This document shows positions 14,399-20,918 of a DNA stretch of 23,056 nt, piece by piece. Below the pieces are notes generated by a model that searched no databases, was not told where the DNA came from, and saw only the letters and a program-made list of their open reading frames with translations. Source of the stretch: a virus; IMG/VR virus record IMGVR_UViG_3300046514_000296, positions 1 through 23,056 of that record; one strand, 5' to 3'. The position numbers and the translations under genes are program-made. Position 1 is the stretch's first letter, and each line of letters opens with the position of its first letter.

Positions 14399-16597
14399 TC
14401 AAATCACTAAACCCCCGTGCACGAGACTGCCGCCGACCAGGCCGCCGCCGATCGGAGCAAAGCCGCCTGTAAAGACCTGCTCCACGCCCGCCGTGACGAC
14501 CGGGATGTTGGCCGTGTACTGATGGGTGTAAACGTCATCGAGCCAGTCGATCACGTTGTGCGTCGATCCTACGGATGCACCCAGAAAACGGACATATTTC
14601 GGTGCCGCGCCGGCCGTGTACATGCCCAGGCCGGTCGTCGCCACCGCATTGTTGACCGCCAGTGCACCCGTCACGCTGGACGAACCCACGTTGGCGCTCA
14701 CGGTGAGCTTGTTCCAGCGATTGAGCAGCAACGGGACGCCGGTGTCCTGGTACGTGGTGCCGTTGTACCATTCCAGGTGCAGGCTGTTGGTGCCCAGAAC
14801 GATGCACTGCACCCGCACATGAGTCGGCCCGGTGATGCTGTCGGTTGCGTCCAGAAATTGGAGCGCGCAATTACTGTCGTTGGTCGTCTCGTAACGCCAG
14901 TGGCTCAGCGCTACTCTCGGAGTGGCCTGCGCCGGGTTGGCACTCCATGCTTGGTTGACCGCAAAATCATTGATCCCGCCCGTGGCCGCCGAGTTATCGA
15001 TCTTCACGGCCTTCGCGCCGTGATTGACATGCGCCGCATCGAGGGTCGCATTGGCTCCCACTGACGCCCAGAGCGCGCCGAACGATTCGCAACCGTCATA
15101 AAGATTGTTGCAATTGCAAACGTAATCCTCGGTGACGATGATCCGGCCGATGTTGTCCGTGGTGACTGCGCCGACCGGATAATAAAATATCATACAGATG
15201 GTGCCACTCGCGTTCTGCACGGCCGTTGGGTAGCCGGTATCCCATAAAGATACATTCGCCCCAGTGCCGATGTCCATCGGCGGCCGGTCGATCCAGGTCG
15301 CGCCGCCATCGGTCGAGATGACCGCACCGATCCCCCAGGCCGTGCCGTAGCGCATCCCGAAAGCACACAGGAGATTGCCGCTCGCCAGCCTGATCAGGTC
15401 GGGGCTGAACGCGCAGCCATACCCGGAGATCGGGGTGGTTGCCGGCAGATTGATCCGCGTGGGAGTCGTCCAGGTGACGCCGGAATCAGCCGACGTGCAG
15501 GCCATGAGATCGCCCACGGTATCGACGCGCATCACCGCCAGATAGTGACTGGAGTCCGTCGTCTGGATGACCGAACCTTCCGCGAACTGATCCACATTAT
15601 TAAATGCGATTGTCCCCTGCACGACCCAGTTCGAGCCGTTGACCGGATCGCTGCCGGCCGGACATTTGAGCAGCCACTGATGCCAGCCCGTATCGCCCGT
15701 GATGGCGGCATACGCCGGTAGATAGAGGTCGCCGCCCGGCGATTTCTCGACGAACCGCCCATAGGACGCGCCGCCATCGACGCCGTAGGTCCAGGGGACA
15801 GTCACGGGATTGACCGGAGTGGGGAAGAGCGCCAGGTTGGTCCAGGTCGCGCCGCCATCGGTCGATTTGCCGATGTACAGTTTGCTGTGGCCGCCGTTTT
15901 CGTTGGTGTTGGTGTCCGTGTTATACGCAATCAGGAGCGTGCCGTCCGCCAGTTCGACCACGCTGCGCGGCTCGGAGCAATGAGTGGCGTCATGAGCAAC
16001 CAGCGTGGTCTTTACTGGGAACGTGACGCCGCCATCGGTCGAGGACAGCATGAGGATATCGCCGTTGCTGCGATCATTATTCGAGCCCGCCCCGGCCATG
16101 ATCCAGCAGAGGATTTTCCCATTGAGCCCGGCCCCGCCGCCGTGGATGCCGCCCTGGTTCTTGAGCAAAACCGAGACAGGATTGGCGTTAAAGCCGGTCC
16201 TGTCGGTCTGGTTGTAGATGTCGGTCGGGCCAACGATCGCTGTGGCTGGCCCGACCGTCACCGCATAGCTCGAAACGCTGGTCGCCGCCGCGTTGCCGTA
16301 GTAGACGTAAATCGTCGAGGATGCTGCTGCCGCCACTCTCGGCACTTTCACCAGCAGGTAGACCGCGCTGTTGACAGTATCGTTCCCCTCCAACGCGAAG
16401 TTGAGCAGCGTTACCCCGTCCGAGTCCGTGACCCGGATATCTGACCTGTCGGCCTTGGCGTGCGCGTTGATCGACGTATAGGCCGCGCCGGTAAGCGAGA
16501 TGCCAACCTGATAATACGCGAGCGCACTGGTGGCATTGGCCGTGTTATCGACCGTGATCGGTTGCCGGTAGAGCCAGCTCGGGTTATACCAGGGCAC
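14399..16597 (-). CDS. DUF2341 / sialidase-type beta-propeller virion protein (732 aa)
   Basis: The start is GTG 16597-16595 with AGAGGA eight bases upstream. Residues 1-115 match the DUF2341 pattern, opening PWYNPSWLYRQPITVDN, later DIRVTDSDG and STIYVYYGN. Residues about 140-490 form a sialidase-like propeller: four Asp-box motifs (STDGGVTF near 186, STDGGATW near 245, SADSGVTW near 369, STDGGATW near 428) and blade strands such as RSVVELADGTLLIAY and PDLIRLASGNLLCAF. Residues about 500-700 look like a concanavalin/LamG-type lectin domain ending in a Gly-rich tail. A full set of three catalytic arginines, the acid Asp and the Tyr/Glu pair cannot be confirmed by eye, so it may bind glycans without cutting them. 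There is no signal peptide. It sits directly after the capsid decoration gene, suggesting a virion-surface role. Confidence 0.8.
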   Translation of the reverse strand: MPWYNPSWLYRQPITVDNTANATSALAYYQVGISLTGAAYTSINAHAKADRSDIRVTDSDGVTLLNFALEGNDTVNSAVYLLVKVPRVAAAASSTIYVYYGNAAATSVSSYAVTVGPATAIVGPTDIYNQTDRTGFNANPVSVLLKNQGGIHGGGAGLNGKILCWIMAGAGSNNDRSNGDILMLSSTDGGVTFPVKTTLVAHDATHCSEPRSVVELADGTLLIAYNTDTNTNENGGHSKLYIGKSTDGGATWTNLALFPTPVNPVTVPWTYGVDGGASYGRFVEKSPGGDLYLPAYAAITGDTGWHQWLLKCPAGSDPVNGSNWVVQGTIAFNNVDQFAEGSVIQTTDSSHYLAVMRVDTVGDLMACTSADSGVTWTTPTRINLPATTPISGYGCAFSPDLIRLASGNLLCAFGMRYGTAWGIGAVISTDGGATWIDRPPMDIGTGANVSLWDTGYPTAVQNASGTICMIFYYPVGAVTTDNIGRIIVTEDYVCNCNNLYDGCESFGALWASVGANATLDAAHVNHGAKAVKIDNSAATGGINDFAVNQAWSANPAQATPRVALSHWRYETTNDSNCALQFLDATDSITGPTHVRVQCIVLGTNSLHLEWYNGTTYQDTGVPLLLNRWNKLTVSANVGSSSVTGALAVNNAVATTGLGMYTAGAAPKYVRFLGASVGSTHNVIDWLDDVYTHQYTANIPVVTAGVEQVFTGGFAPIGGGLVGGSLVHGGLVI
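15292..16042 (-). repeat. Near-identical DNA repeats at the Asp-box codons
   Basis: A 25-base stretch at 15292-15316 recurs exactly at 15841-15865, and its last 16 bases recur again at 16027-16042. All encode the Ser-Thr-Asp-Gly-Gly core of an Asp-box. Exact DNA identity goes beyond what the protein motif needs, which suggests recent blade duplication or gene conversion. Confidence 0.8.
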
Positions 16598-16635
16598 TGG
16601 TGGTGTCCTCTCCGAGAGAGTGTGTTGAGAGGGGG

Positions 16636-16660
16636 GCTCGACGCCGAGAGCACGTCGAGC
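16636..16660 (-). promoter_or_regulatory. RNA hairpin between decoration and sialidase-like genes
   Basis: GCTCGACG (16636-16643) and CGTCGAGC (16653-16660) form an 8-bp stem with a 9-base loop in the 72-base gap. On the minus strand it is followed by a run of C rather than T. It may separate the high expression of the capsid decoration gene from the gene after it, or stabilise the upstream mRNA. A 5-bp stem at 16608-16620 overlaps the ribosome binding site of the next gene. Confidence 0.5.
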
Positions 16661-16669
16661 GCCGGGTCA

Positions 16670-17020
16670 TCAAGGTGAGGTCAGCTTGACATCGACCGTG
16701 GCATCACCGGCCAGCGCACCAGCGGGGTTGACGCAGACCCCGAGGGTGCCGGCCGATGAGCCAACTGTGCCCGTGGCGTTGTTCAGGCCCGTGGTGTTCA
16801 GGTACACAAGCGCCCCGAAGGCGATCGCCTCGCCCGCGTTCTTGTTGACGCGGTACGTGGGTGACTCCCAGGCGTCCAGCTCGCCCAGCGCGCCGGCCGC
16901 GATGTCCCTGATGGCAATCGCTGCGAAGGTGCCCAGGTCGATGAGGTCGCCGGCACTGACGGCCGAGACCGGGATGTAAGGGATGGTGGTCCCTTCCTTG
17001 AGCAAGAACGACATGGCCAT
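16670..17020 (-). CDS. DUF2190-type capsid decoration (cement) protein (116 aa)
   Basis: The start is ATG 17020-17018 (an in-frame ATG two codons on is possible), with GGGAGA about eight bases upstream. The protein has the order of the DUF2190/Phage_cement_2 family: an N-terminal strand (TTIPYIPVSAVSAGDLIDLG), a Gly/Ala-rich turn (FAAIAIRDIAAGALGELDAW), a middle ESPTYRVNKNAGEAIAFGALVYL and a C-terminal GTLGVCVNPAGALAGDATV, then VKL. Members bind the outside of the capsid at symmetry points and stabilise it. It follows the capsid gene after a short AT-rich spacer, as in many siphophages. No signal peptide, no enzyme motif. Confidence 0.85.
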   Translation of the reverse strand: MAMSFLLKEGTTIPYIPVSAVSAGDLIDLGTFAAIAIRDIAAGALGELDAWESPTYRVNKNAGEAIAFGALVYLNTTGLNNATGTVGSSAGTLGVCVNPAGALAGDATVDVKLTSP

Positions 17021-17078
17021 GCTATTTCTCTCCCATCAAACAGGTGAAATGATCGACACGTAAGCGAATTTACTGTTA

Positions 17079-18584
17079 TCAGGTACCAGCAGATCTAACA
17101 GATGCACGGTACTCCTGTTTGGCAACCCCGCAATCGTAGTATCCACGGAATTGGATGCCAAGCACATTAAAGTCCGCATCAGCGCTCTCTACCACGGGCT
17201 CTTGCCGGCCGTTGAGGAACGCCACCTGGATCAAGGGCAGTTCCATCGGATCGGCGATCAGCCACCAGGCCGTGGTCGAGTTGCCGACGATATTGGTGTT
17301 GGAGAGATAGCGTGACATCACGGTCTTGTACTTGTTGGCCCAGACGTTGCGGTTGGGCACCTTGGTCTGCGTCGAGGCCCCGCCCGTGTTGATGATCAGC
17401 GAGGTCATCAGCTCGTTGGCCGTGATCTCCAGCTCGGGCGGCACAAGCAGGATGCTGGGCGAGATGGCCAGCGGATCAAGGTTGGGGTCGGTCTGCTTGG
17501 CGAACGCAAGCTGCGCCGCCTGAAGACCAGTGCTCGAAAGAGCCGACCCGGCACCCGTGGAGACGTTGCCGCGCCCCGAGGTGTAGAACGTGCCCACGTT
17601 GGCCAGGAACTCGGTCCAGAACAGCACGTTGAGGCCGATGGCCGCACCGCGACCCAGCCGCATCGGCACCTGGGAGAGCGCTCCGAGATCATCGTTGATG
17701 ATGTCCGCTCTCGTCACGGCGAACATCTTGCCGAAGGTATCGACCTTGTTGCTGTACGCCACTTCCGAGGCGGTCGCGTGTTCGAGCTCGCCAGCCGGCC
17801 CGACCTTGGCGAACATGCTGTTCATGACGAACGAGTAGCTGAAGAACTGCTTGAAATCCCTGGCGTTGCCGATCGCCGCGATGTCCCGCCACGAGCTTTC
17901 GACGGCATTGAAGCCCACCATCAGGAACTTGTTGGCGATGTTGCTCATGATGCCGGGCAGCGAGAGCGTGGAGATGCCCTCGGCGCGGATCTCGCGGGGG
18001 TTGCTGCGGCCGGGGAAGGCCGCTTCCAGGAGCGACCGGGGATCGGAGCTGAGGAAGCCCTGGTAGCCGTTCTCGCGAGCGCCCAGGAGCAGGAGGTCAC
18101 GGAGGCCGATGCCGTGGGGAAACTGGTCGTCGGAGGCGTTCAGGGTCTCCTGATCGAAGAACTTGTCCAGCTCCTTGAGCCCGCACGACCGAGCGACCGT
18201 GGCCTCGATGATCTTCTGGGCCACCTGCCGCCCGCCCTTGACCATCGTGGCCCCGTGGCCCCGCGTGCGCTCGAGGCGCATCACCTGAAGCTCGACCTCC
18301 TCGAACTTGCTCTTGTTCTCGAGTGCCACCTCGCCCAGCCGCTTGAGTGCGGGGATCAGCGCCGGCCGGTCGGCCATCGCCATGTCGAGAAAGGCCGTGA
18401 TCTTGTTTTGGCGCTCGATCTCGCCCTCGTGCTTGGCGACGATCTGGTCGAGCGATTCGGTGATCTTCGGCCCCTCCCTGGCGGCTTTGATTTCCTCGTC
18501 GTAGAGCGACTGGAAATAGGTCCTCTGAACATCGCTGAGGGCCTTGGGGTCGAAACCCTTGGCCTCAAGCCACTTTTCAAACAT
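17079..18584 (-). CDS. Major capsid protein from an internal in-frame start (501 aa)
   Basis: Inside the fusion frame, ATG 18584-18582 (MFEKWLEAKGF) has AGGAGA at 18597-18592 with a seven-base gap, as good a ribosome binding site as any in the window. Translation from it would give a separate capsid protein of 501 residues lacking the protease. Its first ~95 residues are charged and helical (KITESLDQIVAKHEGEIERQ), like the delta/scaffold region of HK97-type capsid proteins, and the rest (SLLEAAFPGRSN to the Tyr-rich C-terminus) should be the HK97 fold. Excess capsid over protease would then be made by translation from a nested start, as lambda does with C and Nu3. The start is predicted; product sizes are not known. 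Confidence 0.65.
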   Translation of the reverse strand: MFEKWLEAKGFDPKALSDVQRTYFQSLYDEEIKAAREGPKITESLDQIVAKHEGEIERQNKITAFLDMAMADRPALIPALKRLGEVALENKSKFEEVELQVMRLERTRGHGATMVKGGRQVAQKIIEATVARSCGLKELDKFFDQETLNASDDQFPHGIGLRDLLLLGARENGYQGFLSSDPRSLLEAAFPGRSNPREIRAEGISTLSLPGIMSNIANKFLMVGFNAVESSWRDIAAIGNARDFKQFFSYSFVMNSMFAKVGPAGELEHATASEVAYSNKVDTFGKMFAVTRADIINDDLGALSQVPMRLGRGAAIGLNVLFWTEFLANVGTFYTSGRGNVSTGAGSALSSTGLQAAQLAFAKQTDPNLDPLAISPSILLVPPELEITANELMTSLIINTGGASTQTKVPNRNVWANKYKTVMSRYLSNTNIVGNSTTAWWLIADPMELPLIQVAFLNGRQEPVVESADADFNVLGIQFRGYYDCGVAKQEYRASVRSAGT

Positions 18585-19184
18585 GGTGGTTTCTCCTGTA
18601 GGGAGAGAGCCAAGGGAACTCGACGAGGCAGCCACGCTGGCCGTCGTCTGGGGATCTGCCCCGATCGCAACGAACGAGGTTTCAAAGAGCCTGCTTTCGC
18701 GGGCAATGAGCAGCGGACCCGAGACTTCGCGGCCGTTGACCACGGCCTTCTCGCCGGTCTTCAAGAATTCTTGTCTGACAATAGAAGCACCTATTGATGC
18801 CTGCCATTCAAAGCCGTTGCGGGCGTGCGTGAGCACCGACTGCGAGTTGGCATCCTCGCCGGTGATCGAGCCGGTGAGCTCCACGCCTGCGGCGTCGATC
18901 GTGATGACGTCGGTCTGGCCGATGATCTGGGACGATTCGTGGTCCAGCAGGATGGGGATCTTGTCGCGCGCGGCCTTCAGGCCCGAGAGGTCAACGATGA
19001 CCGGGCTGAAGAAGCCCGCCGCCTGCATGACCGCGCCGGTGTATGCCTTGATGGCGAACGTGGGACGCCGGGCGGTGCCGTCGGCGCTCTTCGCCTCAAG
19101 GTCGAGCGCGACCGTTGCGGTGAAGGAAAGCCGCTCGGGCACGGCCGTTTCCGCTGCTCTGGCCTTGATTGCTCGTCTGGCCAT
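17079..19184 (-). CDS. Prohead protease-major capsid protein fusion (701 aa)
   Basis: The chosen start is ATG 19184-19182 (MARRAIKARAAE), eight bases after AAGGAGA (19199-19193). It overlaps the portal gene by 89 bases in another frame; the frame upstream of it is low-complexity shadow. Residues about 15-180 form an S78/U35-type prohead protease: IPILLDHES (His near 82), FEWQASIGAS (Ser near 130, in the SIG motif of HK97 gp4) and RLFETSFVAIGADP (Glu near 168), so all three expected catalytic residues are present. An Ala/Ser-rich linker (TASVAASSSSLGSLP) leads to the capsid part from about residue 201. The protease trims capsid and scaffold during head maturation; the linker is a plausible self-cleavage site. 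Fused protease-capsid genes exist in databases, but the internal start makes this one notable. Confidence 0.88.
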   Translation of the reverse strand: MARRAIKARAAETAVPERLSFTATVALDLEAKSADGTARRPTFAIKAYTGAVMQAAGFFSPVIVDLSGLKAARDKIPILLDHESSQIIGQTDVITIDAAGVELTGSITGEDANSQSVLTHARNGFEWQASIGASIVRQEFLKTGEKAVVNGREVSGPLLIARESRLFETSFVAIGADPQTTASVAASSSSLGSLPTGETTMFEKWLEAKGFDPKALSDVQRTYFQSLYDEEIKAAREGPKITESLDQIVAKHEGEIERQNKITAFLDMAMADRPALIPALKRLGEVALENKSKFEEVELQVMRLERTRGHGATMVKGGRQVAQKIIEATVARSCGLKELDKFFDQETLNASDDQFPHGIGLRDLLLLGARENGYQGFLSSDPRSLLEAAFPGRSNPREIRAEGISTLSLPGIMSNIANKFLMVGFNAVESSWRDIAAIGNARDFKQFFSYSFVMNSMFAKVGPAGELEHATASEVAYSNKVDTFGKMFAVTRADIINDDLGALSQVPMRLGRGAAIGLNVLFWTEFLANVGTFYTSGRGNVSTGAGSALSSTGLQAAQLAFAKQTDPNLDPLAISPSILLVPPELEITANELMTSLIINTGGASTQTKVPNRNVWANKYKTVMSRYLSNTNIVGNSTTAWWLIADPMELPLIQVAFLNGRQEPVVESADADFNVLGIQFRGYYDCGVAKQEYRASVRSAGT
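18592..18597 (-). promoter_or_regulatory. Internal ribosome binding site for the capsid part
   Basis: AGGAGA on the minus strand, seven bases before ATG 18584, within the Ser-Leu-Pro-Thr-Gly-Glu linker codons of the protease-capsid fusion. The linker shows no other reason to use these codons. Confidence 0.65.
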
Positions 19185-20691
19185 CGGTCTGGTCTCCTTG
19201 TTCAATCTGCTGGTCAGCAGTCTGAGGCGGGATGGGGGCTGGCTTGCCGTAGGGTAGTGGCAGGCCCAGCGCGTCGAAGTCCTCCTTGTCGCGGGCGATC
19301 TCGGCGAGTCGCGAGTCGCGGTCCACGCCGTCACGGGCGCACATCTCGGAGAATGTTGTCCCGTAATTTTCGAGGTCGATCTGCTCGCCCCGTGCTTCCT
19401 TCAAGGGGTCGATCATCTCCATCGCCGGCCAGAGCCAACGGTGCAGCCACTGGTCGCTCCGGGTGGTGATGCTGGGGATGAGCTTGATCAGGACCGCCTC
19501 GGCCAGCCAGGCGCGCAGGATCGGGTTCAGGGCCGTCCGCTCCATGCGGGCGCGATCCACGTTGATCGCCCGGTTGAACCGCTGGAGACCGAGCCGGCCC
19601 GAGGAGTAATTCACGTTCGAGTAGTCGCCCGAGGCGATCTCGTAGGTTGTGCTGTGCCCGGTGGCCAGCTCGGTGAGGCAGGTACGGACGAATTCGGGAT
19701 GTCCCGAGGCGGGCTGTTCGGCCTTGAGCTGGCTCATCTTCCAGCCGGCCGGAACCGTCGTCAACATGCGGCGGTCGATGGGGATCTTCTCCCAGTCGGG
19801 CGGGTAGGTCATGCCCTCCTCGGGAGGATTCTCGGTGTAGAGCATGGCCGCGAAGCTCGCCGCCGTCTCGGCGGCAGCGACGGTGGCCTGGCGGTAGCGC
19901 CTCAAGTCGGCGAACAGCCCCAGGCTCTGCGTGAATTCGGGGATGCCCCGGTACTGGCCCGGCCGGGACGCGCGGAACCAGTGGACCACGAGCTTCGCCG
20001 GCACCCGCTCAAACTTGAACAGGCCCCGATAATTAAAGAGGTCTCCTGGATGTTCATACAAGAGATGGTAATAGGCCGGCTTGCGAAGCTGATTCAGCTC
20101 GATACCGTCGATCTGGAGGGGGTCGAGGGGATAAAAGTACGGGGTGGCGATCTGCTCGGCCTCGTACTCGCGGAGGTCAAGTGTCACGGGCTCGAGGTCG
20201 GGGTCGTCCTCGAGGAAGAGGAACGCCTCGCCGTCCACGGCACGCACCCGCCTGAGCAACCACATCTTGTCGGCCAGGCCCACCGCCTCGGCCCACTGGG
20301 AGAATTCGCTCTCGATCAGCGAGTTCAGCTCGCGGTCGTCGGTGAGAAGCTGGAGGCGGGGACCGTCTCCCACCATGAAGTCGGCCAGGGCATCGGCCAC
20401 GCCCGAGGCCCACGAGTTGTTCTGCACCTCGTAGCGGCAGCGGTCGCGGAGCTTCTGCCTGACCTGGGCACTGTTCGCGCCCCTGGCCGAGAGGTTGTCG
20501 GCCTCGCCCCAGTGGCGGATCGTTTCCTCAGAAATTTGCGCGCTATCATAGGATTGTTTGAGCCGGCGTTGATCCGATTCGCGCACGCTGGACTCGCCAG
20601 CCTGGCGGCGGATCGGCTGGCCCCGGTGGTCTAAAATTAGCGCTGCCAAGGGTCCCAGCCGCCACCCGAGGGCGCGCCGCGAGGATACCAC
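19096..20691 (-). CDS. Portal protein, lambda gpB type (Phage_portal_2)
   Basis: The frame is open from a GTG at 20691, which overlaps the preceding gene by 55 bases. TTG 20649-20647 is an alternative start that would give LAALILDHRGQPIRR, close to the usual opening of such portals. The 531-residue product carries the hallmarks of PF05136 portals: YEVQNNSWASGVADALADFM near 87-106, HWFRASRPGQYRGIPEF at 237-253, GDYSNVNYSSGR at 355-366 and a late acidic helix region (MIDPLKEARGEQIDLENYGT). The C-terminal 40 residues are Gln-rich and disordered and overlap the protease gene. The portal forms the dodecameric ring through which DNA enters and leaves the head. Its neighbours are the terminase before and the capsid fusion after, as expected. 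Confidence 0.9.
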   Translation of the reverse strand: MVSSRRALGWRLGPLAALILDHRGQPIRRQAGESSVRESDQRRLKQSYDSAQISEETIRHWGEADNLSARGANSAQVRQKLRDRCRYEVQNNSWASGVADALADFMVGDGPRLQLLTDDRELNSLIESEFSQWAEAVGLADKMWLLRRVRAVDGEAFLFLEDDPDLEPVTLDLREYEAEQIATPYFYPLDPLQIDGIELNQLRKPAYYHLLYEHPGDLFNYRGLFKFERVPAKLVVHWFRASRPGQYRGIPEFTQSLGLFADLRRYRQATVAAAETAASFAAMLYTENPPEEGMTYPPDWEKIPIDRRMLTTVPAGWKMSQLKAEQPASGHPEFVRTCLTELATGHSTTYEIASGDYSNVNYSSGRLGLQRFNRAINVDRARMERTALNPILRAWLAEAVLIKLIPSITTRSDQWLHRWLWPAMEMIDPLKEARGEQIDLENYGTTFSEMCARDGVDRDSRLAEIARDKEDFDALGLPLPYGKPAPIPPQTADQQIEQGDQTDGQTSNQGQSSGNGRARAAFLHRNGRARP

Positions 20692-20918
20692 CAGCCCCGC
20701 TGTACGCTGCCGCCCGGCAAAATCTGGCCGAACCGCAGGCCGCTCGTCTTGTTGGCCTGCTGGGACGCCGCGACGGCCGCGAGATACTTGTGTGCCGCCA
20801 GCAGGTCGGCAAGGCTGTACTGCTTCACGCTCCCCGCGTCGCTACTGGCCGACTCGGGTCCCGAGGCCGCTTCCTGGAGTGCGGCCAGGATCGCGTCGCT
20901 ATCAACGGGGTCAGGCAT
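20637..20918 (-). CDS. Small gpW-position head-completion protein (93 aa)
   Basis: ATG 20918-20916 lies six bases after GGGGGA and overlaps the last codons of the terminase gene; a second ATG two codons upstream is too close to the same site. The protein has an acidic N-terminus (PDPVDSDAILAALQEAASG), a helix YSLADLLAAHKYLAAVAAS and a basic Gly/Trp-rich C-terminus (GWWYPRGAPSGGGWDPW). A small gene between terminase and portal is where lambda encodes gpW, which closes the filled head, and the 'S..DL...' helix with an Arg/Gly-rich end is compatible. Sequence similarity is too weak to assert the family. Confidence 0.55.
   Translation of the reverse strand: MPDPVDSDAILAALQEAASGPESASSDAGSVKQYSLADLLAAHKYLAAVAASQQANKTSGLRFGQILPGGSVQRGWWYPRGAPSGGGWDPWQR

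Noticed and set aside
17778-18797. 339-codon plus-strand open frame
   Set aside because: It is antisense to the protease-capsid fusion and shows no motif.
17079-19334. Longer 751-residue version of the protease-capsid fusion
   Set aside because: The first 50 residues are Arg/Ser/Thr-rich shadow of the portal C-terminus; the ATG at 19184 has a strong AAGGAGA.
19441-20634. 397-codon plus-strand open frame
   Set aside because: It is antisense to the portal gene, with no domain and no ribosome binding site logic in a strictly minus-strand operon.
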